Below are positions 7,388 through 16,349 of a stretch of 64,000 nucleotides of DNA, in pieces (position 1 is the stretch's first letter; the number at the start of each line of letters is the position of its first letter). This DNA comes from Halomonas binhaiensis. GTDB taxonomy: Bacteria > Pseudomonadota > Gammaproteobacteria > Pseudomonadales > Halomonadaceae. The position numbers were made by a program, and so were the translations under genes. The stretch lies in NCBI RefSeq assembly GCF_008329985.2, contig NZ_CP038437.2, positions 1,798,001 through 1,862,000 of the forward strand, read 5' to 3'. Under the pieces are notes generated by a model. That model made no database searches. It saw only the letters and a program-made list of their open reading frames with translations, and was not told the DNA's origin.

Positions 7388-8149
7388 ATGGCTCGTTGCC
7401 TGCCTGGGTGCTGCCCTCTATGCCGGGCCCCTCTGCAGACTCGGGATGCCCTGGTATGCCGTCATGGACCCATCTGCGAGCGTTGCTATGTGTCCTTGCC
7501 CTTCAACAGGCAGGCCTGCGAGCGTTGTGCAGAGCCACTGGTGATGTATGCGTCTCAGGGCTGTGCATCCTGGGCCGATGAGATTGCGGGCAGTGCGTCT
7601 CGCCTGTGTGGGCGTTGTCTGACCCGCCCACCCGCTTTCATGGCAACGCGGGCGCCCCTGCTGTATCGCGGAGAAGTGCGCACATTGATGCAACGCTTCA
7701 AGTTCGATGGCGACCGACGTTCCGGGCAGATGCTGTTGAGTGTATTTCTTCAGGCCGAATCCATTCATGAGGCGATGGGGCATGGCAATGAGGCAACAAG
7801 CCACTTGCCTGAAGCATTGGTGGCCGTTCCACTGCATTGTGGGCGCGCGCGGCAGCGTGGCTTTAATCAGGCGCACTGGCTGGCGACGAGGTTGGCCGAT
7901 CGATTGGGCATTCCGCTGATGGTCGCGCAACGCAAGCGCGATGACCTGTCACAGAGGAAGCTGACCAGGGCAGGGCGGCAACGCAATTTACGTGGCGCTT
8001 TTGAAGTGTCTGGGTCGCTACCACGCCATATTGCCCTGGTTGATGATGTGATGACGACCGGGGCAACACTCGACAGTCTGGCGCGGGCCTGTCGCAGAGC
8101 TGGGGCGAAACGGATTGAGGCCTGGGTGATGGCGCGGACACCGCGGTAG
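7388..8149 (+). CDS. comF: ComF-family phosphoribosyltransferase-like protein
   Basis: The 253-residue product has an N-terminal cysteine-rich zinc-finger-like part with repeated CxxC pairs (GCCPLC, CERC twice, CGRC). A C-terminal type I PRT domain follows, with the PRPP loop VDDVMTTGAT. ComF proteins act in DNA uptake and recombination during competence; the exact reaction is not settled. The frame stays open back to 7130 but that part is antisense to bioB; the first ATG in the intergenic gap is at 7388, immediately after the BirA-like operator. No strong ribosome site is seen, so the transcript may be nearly leaderless. Confidence 0.85.
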   Translation: MARCLPGCCPLCRAPLQTRDALVCRHGPICERCYVSLPFNRQACERCAEPLVMYASQGCASWADEIAGSASRLCGRCLTRPPAFMATRAPLLYRGEVRTLMQRFKFDGDRRSGQMLLSVFLQAESIHEAMGHGNEATSHLPEALVAVPLHCGRARQRGFNQAHWLATRLADRLGIPLMVAQRKRDDLSQRKLTRAGRQRNLRGAFEVSGSLPRHIALVDDVMTTGATLDSLARACRRAGAKRIEAWVMARTPR

Positions 8150-8183
8150 ACTATCAGTCTGAAACGCTTTTTCTGGAGCCATC

Positions 8184-9194
8184 ATGTCTGATTCCCGCGC
8201 AGCAGAACCTCGCCCACCTTTTGCTGATCTTTCGCCTATGCGGGTCGTGGAGGCCATCGAATCCCTGGGCCTGTGGCTACCAGGAGAGCCGTTTGCACTC
8301 AATGCCTATGAGAACCGCGTATACCTGATCCATGACGATGAGCGCAGACGTTGGGTGGCCAAGTTTTATCGCCCTGGACGCTGGAGCGACGAGCAGATTC
8401 AGGAAGAGCATGACTTTCTTGATGAACTGTTGGCGTCGAATGTTCCCGTGGCTGCACCCTGGCGCAATGGGGACGGTCGTAGTCTGCATCATGTCGATGG
8501 CTATCGACTGGCGCTTTTTCCTCACCTGCCGGGACAAGCGCCGGAGCTCGATAATCCTGAACATCTCTTTGCCTTGGGCGAGCTGATGGGGAGTGCTCAC
8601 AAGGTGGGGGAGCGTCGGAGCTTTCAGCATCGACCACGCCTGGATCTATTGGCCATGGTGAAGGAAGCCAGAGAGGTTGTGCTGGATAGTCCTTGGCTGG
8701 ATCGCCGTCAGCGTACTGTCTATGAACGTACCTCCACAAAGTTGCAGGATCTGCTGGCTGGCGCAGTATGGGCGGATGACGCGGCCATTCGTGTCCATGG
8801 TGATTGCCATATAGGGAATATTCTAGGGCGGGATGCCAGTTTTGCACTGGTGGATTTCGATGATGCATTGATGGCGCCTGCGGTTCAGGATCTGTGGATG
8901 TTGCTGACGGCTGATGCGCCTGAGGAGCGTCAGATGCAACTGTCCGAAGTACTTGAAGGCTATGAACAGGAACGTGATTTTGATCGTGGTGAATTACGCT
9001 TGATAGAAGCCTTGCGCACCTTCCGCTTGATTCGCCATAGCGCCTGGCTGGTATCGCGTTGGAATGACCCTGCCTTTCCTCTGGCTTTTCCCTGGTTGGC
9101 CGAAACCAGTTACTGGGATACACATATTCGTCAGCTCGAACAGCAACGAATCGCCATGGATGATAGTGAGCGCTGGATGGCTGGGGTAGACTAA
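8184..9194 (+). CDS. srkA: Stress response kinase A (YihE/RdoA family)
   Basis: The 336-residue protein has the choline/aminoglycoside-kinase fold. The catalytic loop is HGDCHIGNIL and the metal-binding motif VDFDDA follows about 20 residues later. It matches SrkA in length and order of motifs (E. coli 328 residues). SrkA is a cytoplasmic Ser/Thr kinase that counters MazEF-driven death under stress in E. coli. Here it lies 34 bases after comF on the same strand, with GGAG before the ATG, and upstream of folE rather than dsbA as in enterics. Confidence 0.85.
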   Translation: MSDSRAAEPRPPFADLSPMRVVEAIESLGLWLPGEPFALNAYENRVYLIHDDERRRWVAKFYRPGRWSDEQIQEEHDFLDELLASNVPVAAPWRNGDGRSLHHVDGYRLALFPHLPGQAPELDNPEHLFALGELMGSAHKVGERRSFQHRPRLDLLAMVKEAREVVLDSPWLDRRQRTVYERTSTKLQDLLAGAVWADDAAIRVHGDCHIGNILGRDASFALVDFDDALMAPAVQDLWMLLTADAPEERQMQLSEVLEGYEQERDFDRGELRLIEALRTFRLIRHSAWLVSRWNDPAFPLAFPWLAETSYWDTHIRQLEQQRIAMDDSERWMAGVD

Positions 9195-9255
9195 GCGGCT
9201 TTGCCGACAAGGCATTGAACGATAACCAGTTGTTGCTCTCCTAAAGGGCCTGATA

Positions 9256-9813
9256 ATGACCGACTCTCTCGCCAACCATTACCGCAATATAATCAAGGAA
9301 CTGGGTGAAGACCCGGATCGTGAAGGGCTCGTGGATACGCCGCGTCGTGCGGCCAAGGCCATGCAGTTTCTCAATCGCGGTTATACCCAGTCGCTGGAAG
9401 AAATCGTCAATGGAGCGGTGTTCAGTTCCGAGACCGATGAGATGGTGCTGGTCAAGGATATAGAACTGTATTCCATGTGCGAGCACCATTTATTGCCTTT
9501 CATCGGCAAGTGCCATATTGCTTACTTGCCCAATGGCAAGGTGCTGGGGTTGTCGAAGTTCGCGCGTATCGTCGACATGTATGCCCGTCGCATGCAGATC
9601 CAGGAAAACCTGACCAAGCAGATAGCCGATGCCGTGCAGAGCGTTACTGGTGCTCGGGGGGTTGCGGTTGTCATTGAAGCTCGTCACCTGTGCATGATGA
9701 TGCGAGGAGTCGAGAAACAGAACTCCAGCATGACGTCTTCGGTGATGCTCGGCTCCTTCCGTGACAAGGCGACTACTCGCCAGGAGTTCCTGACCTTGGT
9801 CAATGGGCGTTGA
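9256..9813 (+). CDS. folE: GTP cyclohydrolase I
   Basis: FolE opens GTP to 7,8-dihydroneopterin triphosphate, the entry to folate and monapterin. The 185-residue length fits the short bacterial type. The zinc ligands are C75 and H78 in MCEHHLLP, and C146 in [10 protein letters not shown], so this is the zinc-dependent FolE1 type. It is followed 150 bases later by folX, so the pair can produce dihydromonapterin triphosphate. Confidence 0.95.
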   Translation: MTDSLANHYRNIIKELGEDPDREGLVDTPRRAAKAMQFLNRGYTQSLEEIVNGAVFSSETDEMVLVKDIELYSMCEHHLLPFIGKCHIAYLPNGKVLGLSKFARIVDMYARRMQIQENLTKQIADAVQSVTGARGVAVVIEARHLCMMMRGVEKQNSSMTSSVMLGSFRDKATTRQEFLTLVNGR

Positions 9814-9963
9814 CAGAGGGCGGGATACATCCCAGTTCGAGATGGCGTCATTGGGCTAATACGCAGGCATTTATATAGAATTTTCAGAGATTTTTTTCGA
9901 CAGGGACTTGTTTTCAGCAGGGACAAGGTGCGTCGAGAAAAAAACAACAATGGAGGCGAAGCC

Positions 9964-10380
9964 ATGGCGCTTCACATACTGGATGATCAGCACTTCGATC
10001 ATGATCTGGCGACCATCCGCATCAAGAATCTGCGGTTGCGCACCTACATCGGTATCAAAGAAGAAGAGATCCAGAATCGCCAGGATGTGGTGATCAATGT
10101 GTTGATCCGTTATCGCGCGGACAAGGCTGTGGCGTTCAACCATATCGAGCAGGCTCTCAATTACCGCACCATCACCAAGGAGATCATTGCTCATGTGGAG
10201 GGAAATCGCTTTCTGTTGCTGGAACGCATGACGCGTGAAGTGTTGGACCTGGTCATGAGCCATGAACAGGTGCTGACCACTCAGGTGGAAATCGATAAAC
10301 CCCATGCTTTGCGCTTTGCTGATTCTGTATCGATCACCCTGTCGGACTCCCGCTTGCCCCGGCGAATCAACGAGGCATGA
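9964..10380 (+). CDS. folX: Dihydroneopterin triphosphate 2'-epimerase
   Basis: FolX epimerises dihydroneopterin triphosphate to dihydromonapterin triphosphate, the precursor of tetrahydromonapterin used as cofactor by phenylalanine hydroxylase in several gammaproteobacteria. The sequence follows E. coli FolX closely ([20 protein letters not shown], then [10 protein letters not shown] and [13 protein letters not shown]). These features separate it from the related aldolase FolB. The ATG at 9964 has GGAGG at 9952-9956; the frame also opens upstream at a GTG (9928). The product is 138 residues. No folM is nearby. Confidence 0.92.
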   Translation: MALHILDDQHFDHDLATIRIKNLRLRTYIGIKEEEIQNRQDVVINVLIRYRADKAVAFNHIEQALNYRTITKEIIAHVEGNRFLLLERMTREVLDLVMSHEQVLTTQVEIDKPHALRFADSVSITLSDSRLPRRINEA

Positions 10381-10472
10381 ACGTTTCTGCTGCATGGGCC
10401 GACGTTTGCATAATTTGTATGCCGCAAGCGCAACGCTTAGCATGAAAGTCTGCCCATGATCAGGAGCTCTTC

Positions 10473-11933
10473 ATGAACGTCCTACAGGATATGCCGCTGT
10501 ACCGTCCCTTCGCCTATATCGATGGCAGTTGGGTTGCCGCTGACAGTGGTGAGCAGATTGATATCCTCAACCCAGCCAGCGGCGACCTCATTGCCAGAGT
10601 GCCGCGGCTTGGGCGCGCGGAAACCGAGCGGGCCATTGATGCTGCTGCGTCTGCCCTTCCTGCATGGCGTGCCTTGACCGCTCAGGAGCGCGCCGATGTC
10701 TTGATGAAGTGGTATGACCTGATGCTCGAGCATCAGGAAGAACTTGCAGCCATCATGACGCTGGAGCAGGGCAAGCCACTCAAGGAGGCGGCAGGGGAAA
10801 TTGCCTATGCGGCAAGTTTCCTGCGTTGGTTCGCCGAGGAAGGACGGCGTGTCTATGGCGAGACCATTCCTGCGGCCAATGCCAACCAGCGGATTGTCGT
10901 CACCAAGCAGCCGGTGGGCGTGGTGGGTGCTATCACGCCGTGGAATTTCCCTGCTGCCATGATTACTCGTAAAGCCGGTGCCGCATTGGCTGCTGGCTGT
11001 ACCATCGTGGTCAAGCCTGCCAGCCAAACCCCGTTGTCGGCTACCGCGCTGGCGCTGCTTGCCGAGCGCGCTGGTGTGCCTCGCGGTGTGTTCAATGTCG
11101 TGCCGGGCGCTGCCGGTGAGATTGCGAAAGCGCTGACGGAATCCTCTGTGGTGCGCAAGATCACCTTCACTGGGTCCACGGAAGTTGGCCGTACCTTGAT
11201 GGCCCAGGCGGCTCAGCATATCCAGAAGATTTCTCTGGAACTGGGTGGTAACGCTCCCTTCATTGTCTTCGAAGATGCTGACCTCGATGCTGCGGTCACT
11301 GGTGCCATGGCCGCGAAGTTCCGCAATGCGGGGCAGACTTGTGTGTGCACCAACCGTTTCCTGGTTCAGTCCAGCGTGGTCAACGCTTTCTGCGAGAAGC
11401 TTGCAGTGGCCATGAACAGTGAGCTGACTGTAGGCGATGGCATGCAGGATGGCATCAACATTGGTCCGCTGATCGATGACAAGGCGGTGGCCAAGGTCAA
11501 TGAACATGTACAGGACGCTGTTGATGGTGGTGCCGAGCTGTGGATAGGCGGCCATGCTCATCCGCTGGGTGGCAATTTCTTCACCCCGACGCTGATCAGT
11601 GATGCAACGGACCAGATGAAGGTGGCCAGCGAAGAGACCTTCGGCCCCCTGGCTGCGGTGTTCTCCTTTGACGATGAAGCCGATGCCATTGCCATGGCCA
11701 ATGATACTGAATATGGCCTGGCGGCCTATTTCTACTCCCGGGATCTTGGTCGTGTGTGGCGGGTTGCCGATGCCCTGGATTACGGCATGGTGGGTATCAA
11801 TACCGGCCTGATTTCCAATGCCAGCGCCCCGTTTGGCGGCGTCAAGGCGTCAGGGCTTGGTCGTGAAGGTGGCCATCAGGGACTGGAGGAATTCCTCGAG
11901 ACCAAGTATCTGTGTATTGATCTAGGGGAATGA
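10473..11933 (+). CDS. gabD: Succinate-semialdehyde dehydrogenase, NAD(P)+
   Basis: This 486-residue aldehyde dehydrogenase carries the catalytic Glu256 in LELGGNAPF and Cys290 in NAGQTCVC. The motifs PWNFP and FTGSTEVGR of the cofactor site are present. The pattern, including PFGGVKASGLGREGG near the end, is that of the GabD branch, which oxidises succinate semialdehyde to succinate in GABA breakdown. An AGGAG ribosome site precedes the ATG. No gabT or gabP is adjacent, so the gene is solitary and the substrate is inferred from family only. It ends in a heptamer array and a terminator. Confidence 0.87.
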   Translation: MNVLQDMPLYRPFAYIDGSWVAADSGEQIDILNPASGDLIARVPRLGRAETERAIDAAASALPAWRALTAQERADVLMKWYDLMLEHQEELAAIMTLEQGKPLKEAAGEIAYAASFLRWFAEEGRRVYGETIPAANANQRIVVTKQPVGVVGAITPWNFPAAMITRKAGAALAAGCTIVVKPASQTPLSATALALLAERAGVPRGVFNVVPGAAGEIAKALTESSVVRKITFTGSTEVGRTLMAQAAQHIQKISLELGGNAPFIVFEDADLDAAVTGAMAAKFRNAGQTCVCTNRFLVQSSVVNAFCEKLAVAMNSELTVGDGMQDGINIGPLIDDKAVAKVNEHVQDAVDGGAELWIGGHAHPLGGNFFTPTLISDATDQMKVASEETFGPLAAVFSFDDEADAIAMANDTEYGLAAYFYSRDLGRVWRVADALDYGMVGINTGLISNASAPFGGVKASGLGREGGHQGLEEFLETKYLCIDLGE

Positions 11934-11935
11934 TG

Positions 11936-11996
11936 GCTACGAGCTACGAGCTACGAGCTACGAGCTACGAGCTACGAGCTACGAGCGACGAGCTGT
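11936..11996. repeat. Heptamer tandem array (CGAGCTA)
   Basis: Right after the gabD stop there are about seven head-to-tail copies of the 7-bp unit CGAGCTA, the last ones degenerate (CGAGCGACGAGCTG). Further decayed units of the type GTAAGCTATGAGCTG continue to about 12030. The array is not open-frame related. Confidence 0.85.
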
Positions 11997-12032
11997 AAGT
12001 CGTAAGCTATGAGCTGTAAGCCGTAAGTAAGC

Positions 12033-12078
12033 AATAAGCCGCAAGGTGAATCCTGAAACAGGACCTTGCGGCTTATTT
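12033..12078. terminator. Bidirectional terminator between gabD and purH
   Basis: A perfect 14-bp stem pairs AATAAGCCGCAAGG (12033-12046) with CCTTGCGGCTTATT (12064-12077). The A and T ends let it act for gabD on the plus strand and purH on the minus strand. Confidence 0.75.
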
Positions 12079-12133
12079 ATGAGCGTTCGAAGCTCATCAG
12101 GGCTCTTGTCCATAACCCCCGAGGCGGCACCGT

Positions 12134-12163
12134 ACAGCTCGTCGCTCGAAGCTCGCAGCTTAA
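12134..12163. repeat. Inverted copy of the heptamer element
   Basis: Read on the minus strand this segment contains GCTTCGAGCGACGAGCTGT. That is nearly the end of the array at 11936-11996 (GCTACGAGCGACGAGCTGT). The terminator therefore sits between two oppositely oriented copies of the same element. Confidence 0.6.
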
Positions 12164-12166
12164 AGC

Positions 12167-13747
12167 TTAGTGACGGAAGTGACGCATGCCGGTGAAGACC
12201 ATGGCGATGCCGGCTTCATTGGCTGCATCGATGACTTCCTGATCGCGCATTGAGCCACCCGGTTGAATGACGGCGGTAATGCCGGCAGCAGCCGCAGCAT
12301 CAATGCCATCACGGAAGGGGAAGAAAGCATCGCTGGCCATGACGGATCCTGGCACAGAGAGACCTTCATCCTCAGCCTTGATGCCGGCAATCTTGGCAGA
12401 ATAGACACGACTCATCTGGCCGGCACCGACTCCGATGGTCTGACCGTCCTTGGCGTAGACAATGGCATTGGACTTGACGAACTTGGCCACTTTCCAGGCA
12501 AAGGCCAGATCGCGTAGTTCCTGCTCGGAAGGCGCGCGCTCGGACACCACCGTCAGGTCATCGACAGATACCATGCCCAGGTCGCGATCCTGGACCAGCA
12601 GGCCGCCAGTGACGCGCTTGAAGTCATGGCTGGCTTCACGCTTGCCCGGCCAGTTGCCACTGACGTCGAGCAGGCGCACGTTCTGCTTTTCGGCGACGAT
12701 GGCCTTGGCTTCATCGCTGACGCCAGGTGCGATGATCACTTCGACGAACTGACGATCGATGATGGCACGGGCCGTATCTGCATCGAGAGGTTTGTTGAAG
12801 GCAATGATACCGCCGAAGGCGCTGGTCGGATCGGTGGCAAAGGCCATGTCGTAGGCGGCCAGGGTGGTGTCTGCCACGGCCACGCCACAGGGGTTGGCGT
12901 GCTTGACAATGACGCAGGCCGTTTCTTCGAAGCTCTTGACGCACTCGAAGGCAGCATCGGTGTCGGCCACGTTATTAAAGGACAGCGGCTTGCCTTGCAG
13001 GGTGACGGCTGTGGAAACGCTGGGTTCGGTGGTGCCTTCCTCGACATAGAAAGCGGCCTGCTGGTGAGGGTTTTCACCATAGCGCATGGACTGCTTCTTG
13101 GTCAGTTGCAGGTTGTAGGTGCGCGAGAAGCCGTCATCGCTGCCTTCCACCAGGCGTCCCAGATAATTGGCAATGGCGCCATCATAGCCGGCGGTGTGCT
13201 CGAAGGCCTTGACCGCCAGATCAAAGCGGGTGGCCTGGCTCAGAGCTGCGCTGTTGCCACGCATTTCATCGATCACGCTGGCGTAATCGGAGGCATTGAC
13301 CACGATAGAAGTATGGGCGTGGTTCTTGGCGCAGGCACGCACCATGGTCGGGCCGCCGATATCGATGTTCTCGATGGCATCTTCCAGGGTGCAGTCTGGC
13401 TTGGCCACGGTAGCGGCAAAGGGATAGAGATTGACCACTACCATGTCGATAGGATCGATGCCGTGCTTGGCCATGACCTCATCATCCTGGCCGCGACGAC
13501 CGAGAATGCCGCCATGAATGGTCGGGTGCAGGGTCTTGACGCGGCCATCCATGATCTCAGGGAACCCCGTGTGCTCGGACACCTCGGTGACAGCGATGCT
13601 CTGTTCGGACAACAGGCGGTAAGTACCACCGGTGGACAGCAGTTCGACACCCAGCTCGCTGAGTGCGCGGGCGAAGTCGACAATGCCAGTCTTGTCCGAC
13701 ACGCTGATCAGGGCGCGGCGGATGGCAGGAGAGGGAGTATGGGCCAT
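12167..13747 (-). CDS. purH: Bifunctional AICAR formyltransferase / IMP cyclohydrolase
   Basis: PurH performs the last two steps of IMP synthesis: formylation of AICAR with 10-formyl-THF, then ring closure. The N-terminal 200 residues form the cyclohydrolase, with SVSDKTG near residue 16. The C-terminal part is the transformylase with the KHANPCG motif near residue 268. The length (526) is typical. It lies about 100 bases downstream of fis on the same strand, after a hairpin at 13816-13838. purD, its usual neighbour, is not downstream; the gene ends at the repeat-flanked terminator. Confidence 0.96.
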   Translation of the reverse strand: MAHTPSPAIRRALISVSDKTGIVDFARALSELGVELLSTGGTYRLLSEQSIAVTEVSEHTGFPEIMDGRVKTLHPTIHGGILGRRGQDDEVMAKHGIDPIDMVVVNLYPFAATVAKPDCTLEDAIENIDIGGPTMVRACAKNHAHTSIVVNASDYASVIDEMRGNSAALSQATRFDLAVKAFEHTAGYDGAIANYLGRLVEGSDDGFSRTYNLQLTKKQSMRYGENPHQQAAFYVEEGTTEPSVSTAVTLQGKPLSFNNVADTDAAFECVKSFEETACVIVKHANPCGVAVADTTLAAYDMAFATDPTSAFGGIIAFNKPLDADTARAIIDRQFVEVIIAPGVSDEAKAIVAEKQNVRLLDVSGNWPGKREASHDFKRVTGGLLVQDRDLGMVSVDDLTVVSERAPSEQELRDLAFAWKVAKFVKSNAIVYAKDGQTIGVGAGQMSRVYSAKIAGIKAEDEGLSVPGSVMASDAFFPFRDGIDAAAAAGITAVIQPGGSMRDQEVIDAANEAGIAMVFTGMRHFRH

Positions 13748-13815
13748 GGGTCGGTCTCTATAACGGACAGAAAAAGCGAAAGTTCGGGCGCTGGCTCCTG
13801 GTTGGCCAGCGCATA

Positions 13816-13838
13816 GAAGGGAGCCGTAGGCTCCCTTC
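13816..13838 (-). terminator. Hairpin between fis and purH
   Basis: Arms GAAGGGAGCC (13816-13825) and GGCTCCCTTC (13829-13838) form a perfect 10-bp stem with a GTA loop. There is no T-tract on the minus strand, so it may be a partial terminator or RNA-stabilising hairpin at the 3' end of dusB-fis. Confidence 0.45.
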
Positions 13839-13844
13839 GCGGTG

Positions 13845-14177
13845 TTATATCAGATTGTAATGCTTAAGCTTCTTGCGCAGAGTGCCACGATTCAAGCCAA
13901 GCATTTCGGCGGCGCGTGTCTGGTTACCATGGGTGTATTCGAGCACCGATGACAACAGTGGCGCCTCGACCTCAGCCATGACCATGGCATGCAGGTCGGT
14001 GACGGTACCACCATCGAGATGATCGAAGTAGCGCCGCATGGCGCTGAAAACGGCCTCTCGCAACGGTCGGTCATCCTGGCCGGTGGTGGTGGACGGAGCA
14101 AGGCCGTTAAGCTCGTTGCTGGCGGCGTCCAGGGTAGTGATTGAGGACGTCTGGTCAATGGCTTGTCGGCTGGTCAT
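13845..14177 (-). CDS. fis: Nucleoid protein / factor for inversion stimulation Fis
   Basis: Fis is a small homodimeric DNA-bending protein that activates rRNA promoters and shapes the nucleoid. The C-terminal helix-turn-helix is clear ([20 protein letters not shown], about residues 84-103), ending in LKHYNL. The product is 110 residues, slightly longer than E. coli Fis (98) because of a Ser/Thr-rich N-terminus. Its start overlaps the dusB stop by four bases, the classic dusB-fis operon of gammaproteobacteria. Confidence 0.94.
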   Translation of the reverse strand: MTSRQAIDQTSSITTLDAASNELNGLAPSTTTGQDDRPLREAVFSAMRRYFDHLDGGTVTDLHAMVMAEVEAPLLSSVLEYTHGNQTRAAEMLGLNRGTLRKKLKHYNLI

Positions 14178-15238
14178 GCGGCACGGGTTCCATGCTGTGC
14201 CACGGCCTTCGCCACATGCACCGAAGCTGTGGCAGGGTCGTGACGAAAAAGTTCGTCGATAAAGTCTCGTTGCCCCTGGGTATCCTCCAGGCCGTTGAAG
14301 ATGGCTCGAAGGGTACGGCGTGTCTGGTCATCGAAACGTGAGTCACCGTCCAGATACCAGCCCAGGTGCTTGCGCGCGATGCGCACTCCCATATGTTCGC
14401 CATAAAAGGCATGCAGGGCATCAAGGTGTCCGCCAAGCACCTCCTGACGCTCCTCGGCGTCAGGGGCGGACAAACGACTGCCTTGGCGCAAGAAGTGGTC
14501 AATTTCCCGAAAGATCCAGGGGTTGCCCTGAGCGCCTCGACCAATCATGACGGCATCTGCACCAGTATAGTCGAGTACTGACCGTGCTTTCTCCGGAGTT
14601 GTAATATCGCCGTTGGCAAAGACCGGGATATTCACTTCGGAGACGACAGCAGCAATGGTGTCGTACTCGGCTTCGCCCTGGTATTTCTGCTGACGATGGC
14701 GGCCATGCACGGCCAGGGCCTGGATGCCGGCATCTTCTGCCATGCGTGCAATGCGCACGGCGTTGTTGCTGTCGGCACACCAACCGGTACGAATCTTCAG
14801 TGTAACCGGTATATCGACGGCAGCGACCACTGCATCGAGGATTTCTCCGACCAGGGGTTCATCGCGCAACAACGCGGAACCTGCTGCCTTGTTGCACACC
14901 TTCTTTGCTGGACACCCCATGTTGATATCGATGATCTCGGCACCCTGGTCGGCATTCAGCTTCGCTGCCAGCGCCAGCATGTCGGCATCGCCACCAGCGA
15001 TCTGTACCGAGCGTGGGCCAGGCTCACCGCGGTGATCCATGCGCAGGCGAGATTTTCGCGTATGCCACAGACTCGGGTCGCTGGTGACCATTTCACCCAC
15101 TACCAGACCCGCTCCCAGCTGTCGACACAGCGAGCGAAACGGGCGGTCGGTGACACCGGCCATTGGCGCGAGAATCACGCGATTGGCCAGTCGGTACGGA
15201 CCGATACTGGGTAATGGACGAGAATCAGGCATGGGCAT
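14174..15238 (-). CDS. dusB: tRNA-dihydrouridine synthase B
   Basis: DusB is a flavin enzyme that reduces U17 in tRNA to dihydrouridine. The TIM-barrel start LAPMAGVTDRPFR and the catalytic C109 in NMGCPAKKV are seen, and VHGRHRQQKY replaces the usual VHGRTR motif region. The length (354) is slightly above the E. coli protein (321), mainly at the C-terminus. It is the first gene of the dusB-fis operon. Two possible starts lie six bases apart (15238 and 15232). Confidence 0.94.
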   Translation of the reverse strand: MPMPDSRPLPSIGPYRLANRVILAPMAGVTDRPFRSLCRQLGAGLVVGEMVTSDPSLWHTRKSRLRMDHRGEPGPRSVQIAGGDADMLALAAKLNADQGAEIIDINMGCPAKKVCNKAAGSALLRDEPLVGEILDAVVAAVDIPVTLKIRTGWCADSNNAVRIARMAEDAGIQALAVHGRHRQQKYQGEAEYDTIAAVVSEVNIPVFANGDITTPEKARSVLDYTGADAVMIGRGAQGNPWIFREIDHFLRQGSRLSAPDAEERQEVLGGHLDALHAFYGEHMGVRIARKHLGWYLDGDSRFDDQTRRTLRAIFNGLEDTQGQRDFIDELFRHDPATASVHVAKAVAQHGTRAA

Positions 15239-15336
15239 TGGCTCGTTCGGGGCTGCATATCATACGCGTCGAAAAGGCCTTCGTGAAGGCGGAAAGTCGC
15301 GCTATAAAAGGTTTATCTTTCGGTCGGAAAATTCCC

Positions 15337-16248
15337 TTAAGCAGGGCGCTGTCCGCTCAAACGCACCCAGCCTTCGCGATATTCCGGCTCCTCCATGATC
15401 AGCCCTTGAGCGTGGTAGGCATCCATGACCTCATCCGCCTGGTCGGAAAGAATGCCGGAAAGGGCCAGGCGCCCGCCATTTGCCACGTGGGCGGCGATGA
15501 CAGGAGCCAGCTCGACAAGCGGGCCTGCGAGAATATTGGCGATCACCAGAGGAAATTGCTCACCGCTCATTTGCTCAGGGTAGCGCAAGGTCAGGCGCTG
15601 CTCTTCAATATCATTGCGCTCGGCATTTTCACGGCTGGCAGTGAGTGCCTGTGGATCAATATCCGTGCCTATGGCCTTTTTGACACCGAGCTTGAGCGCC
15701 GCAATGGCCAGAATGCCGGATCCGCAACCGACATCGAGCAGTTCAATGCCTTCGAGCGCTCCCTCCACCGACAGTGTGTCCAGCCATTCCAGACACAATG
15801 CGGTAGTGGGATGAGTGCCTGTGCCAAAGGCCAGTCCTGGATCCAGATGAAGGTTGACGGCCTCCGGGTCCGGTGGTTCGTGCCAGCTGGGCACGATCCA
15901 TAGCCGCTGTCCCATTCTCAGTGGCTTGAAGTCATCCATCCATTCCCGCTCCCAGTCACGGTCATCGAGCAGTTCGTACTCGATCTGTGGACAGGGCTCA
16001 TCGGAGACATGCTCGGCCCAGGCCGCTGCCAGGCGCTCGAGCATGGCGTGGATGCCCTCAAGATCATCATACAGCCCTGTCAGGATGGTCTGATCCCACA
16101 GCGGTGTAGTGCCACGGTCTGGCTCGAAGACCGGATCGTCGTGGGCATCCTGAAGGGTGATGGCGGTAGCGCCTTCTTCAAGCAGCAGCTCTTCGAGCAA
16201 TTCGGCGTGTTCTGGTGGAATTTGGGCCTTGAGTTGTAACCAGGGCAT
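15337..16248 (-). CDS. prmA: Ribosomal protein L11 methyltransferase
   Basis: PrmA trimethylates ribosomal protein L11 using SAM. The ATG at 16248 gives the family start MPWLQLKA; the frame is open to 16323 but that part lies in the accC terminator. The product is 303 residues. An N-terminal L11-binding domain (1-90) is followed by the SAM domain with FGTGTHPTT (141-149) and DVGCGSG (172-178), then NILAGPL. It lies downstream of accC on the same strand behind a terminator and upstream of dusB. Confidence 0.94.
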   Translation of the reverse strand: MPWLQLKAQIPPEHAELLEELLLEEGATAITLQDAHDDPVFEPDRGTTPLWDQTILTGLYDDLEGIHAMLERLAAAWAEHVSDEPCPQIEYELLDDRDWEREWMDDFKPLRMGQRLWIVPSWHEPPDPEAVNLHLDPGLAFGTGTHPTTALCLEWLDTLSVEGALEGIELLDVGCGSGILAIAALKLGVKKAIGTDIDPQALTASRENAERNDIEEQRLTLRYPEQMSGEQFPLVIANILAGPLVELAPVIAAHVANGGRLALSGILSDQADEVMDAYHAQGLIMEEPEYREGWVRLSGQRPA

Positions 16249-16301
16249 GGAGGGAAGGCTCCTGAAAGTCTTGCGCAATTGTCGTTGCCACGGCACTCGA
16301 G

Positions 16302-16331
16302 AAATCAAAAGGGGCGGCTGCAAGCCGCCCC
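16302..16331 (-). terminator. Rho-independent terminator after accC
   Basis: Arms GGGGCGGCT (16311-16319) and AGCCGCCCC (16323-16331) form a 9-bp stem with a GCA loop. Read on the minus strand the stem is followed by TTTTGATTTC, a T-rich tail. It closes the accB-accC operon. Confidence 0.75.
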
Positions 16332-16349
16332 TCGATACCAGGCGCTGGG

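Noticed and set aside
742..12163. Possible CRISPR array suspected from the short tandem repeats
   Set aside because: The repeats at 742-801 and 11936-11996 are directly adjacent without unique spacers, and no cas genes are present.
12626..13816. A 396-codon plus-strand open frame
   Set aside because: It is the antisense shadow of purH; it is rich in Gly, His and Asp as expected for the reverse complement of a high-GC gene.
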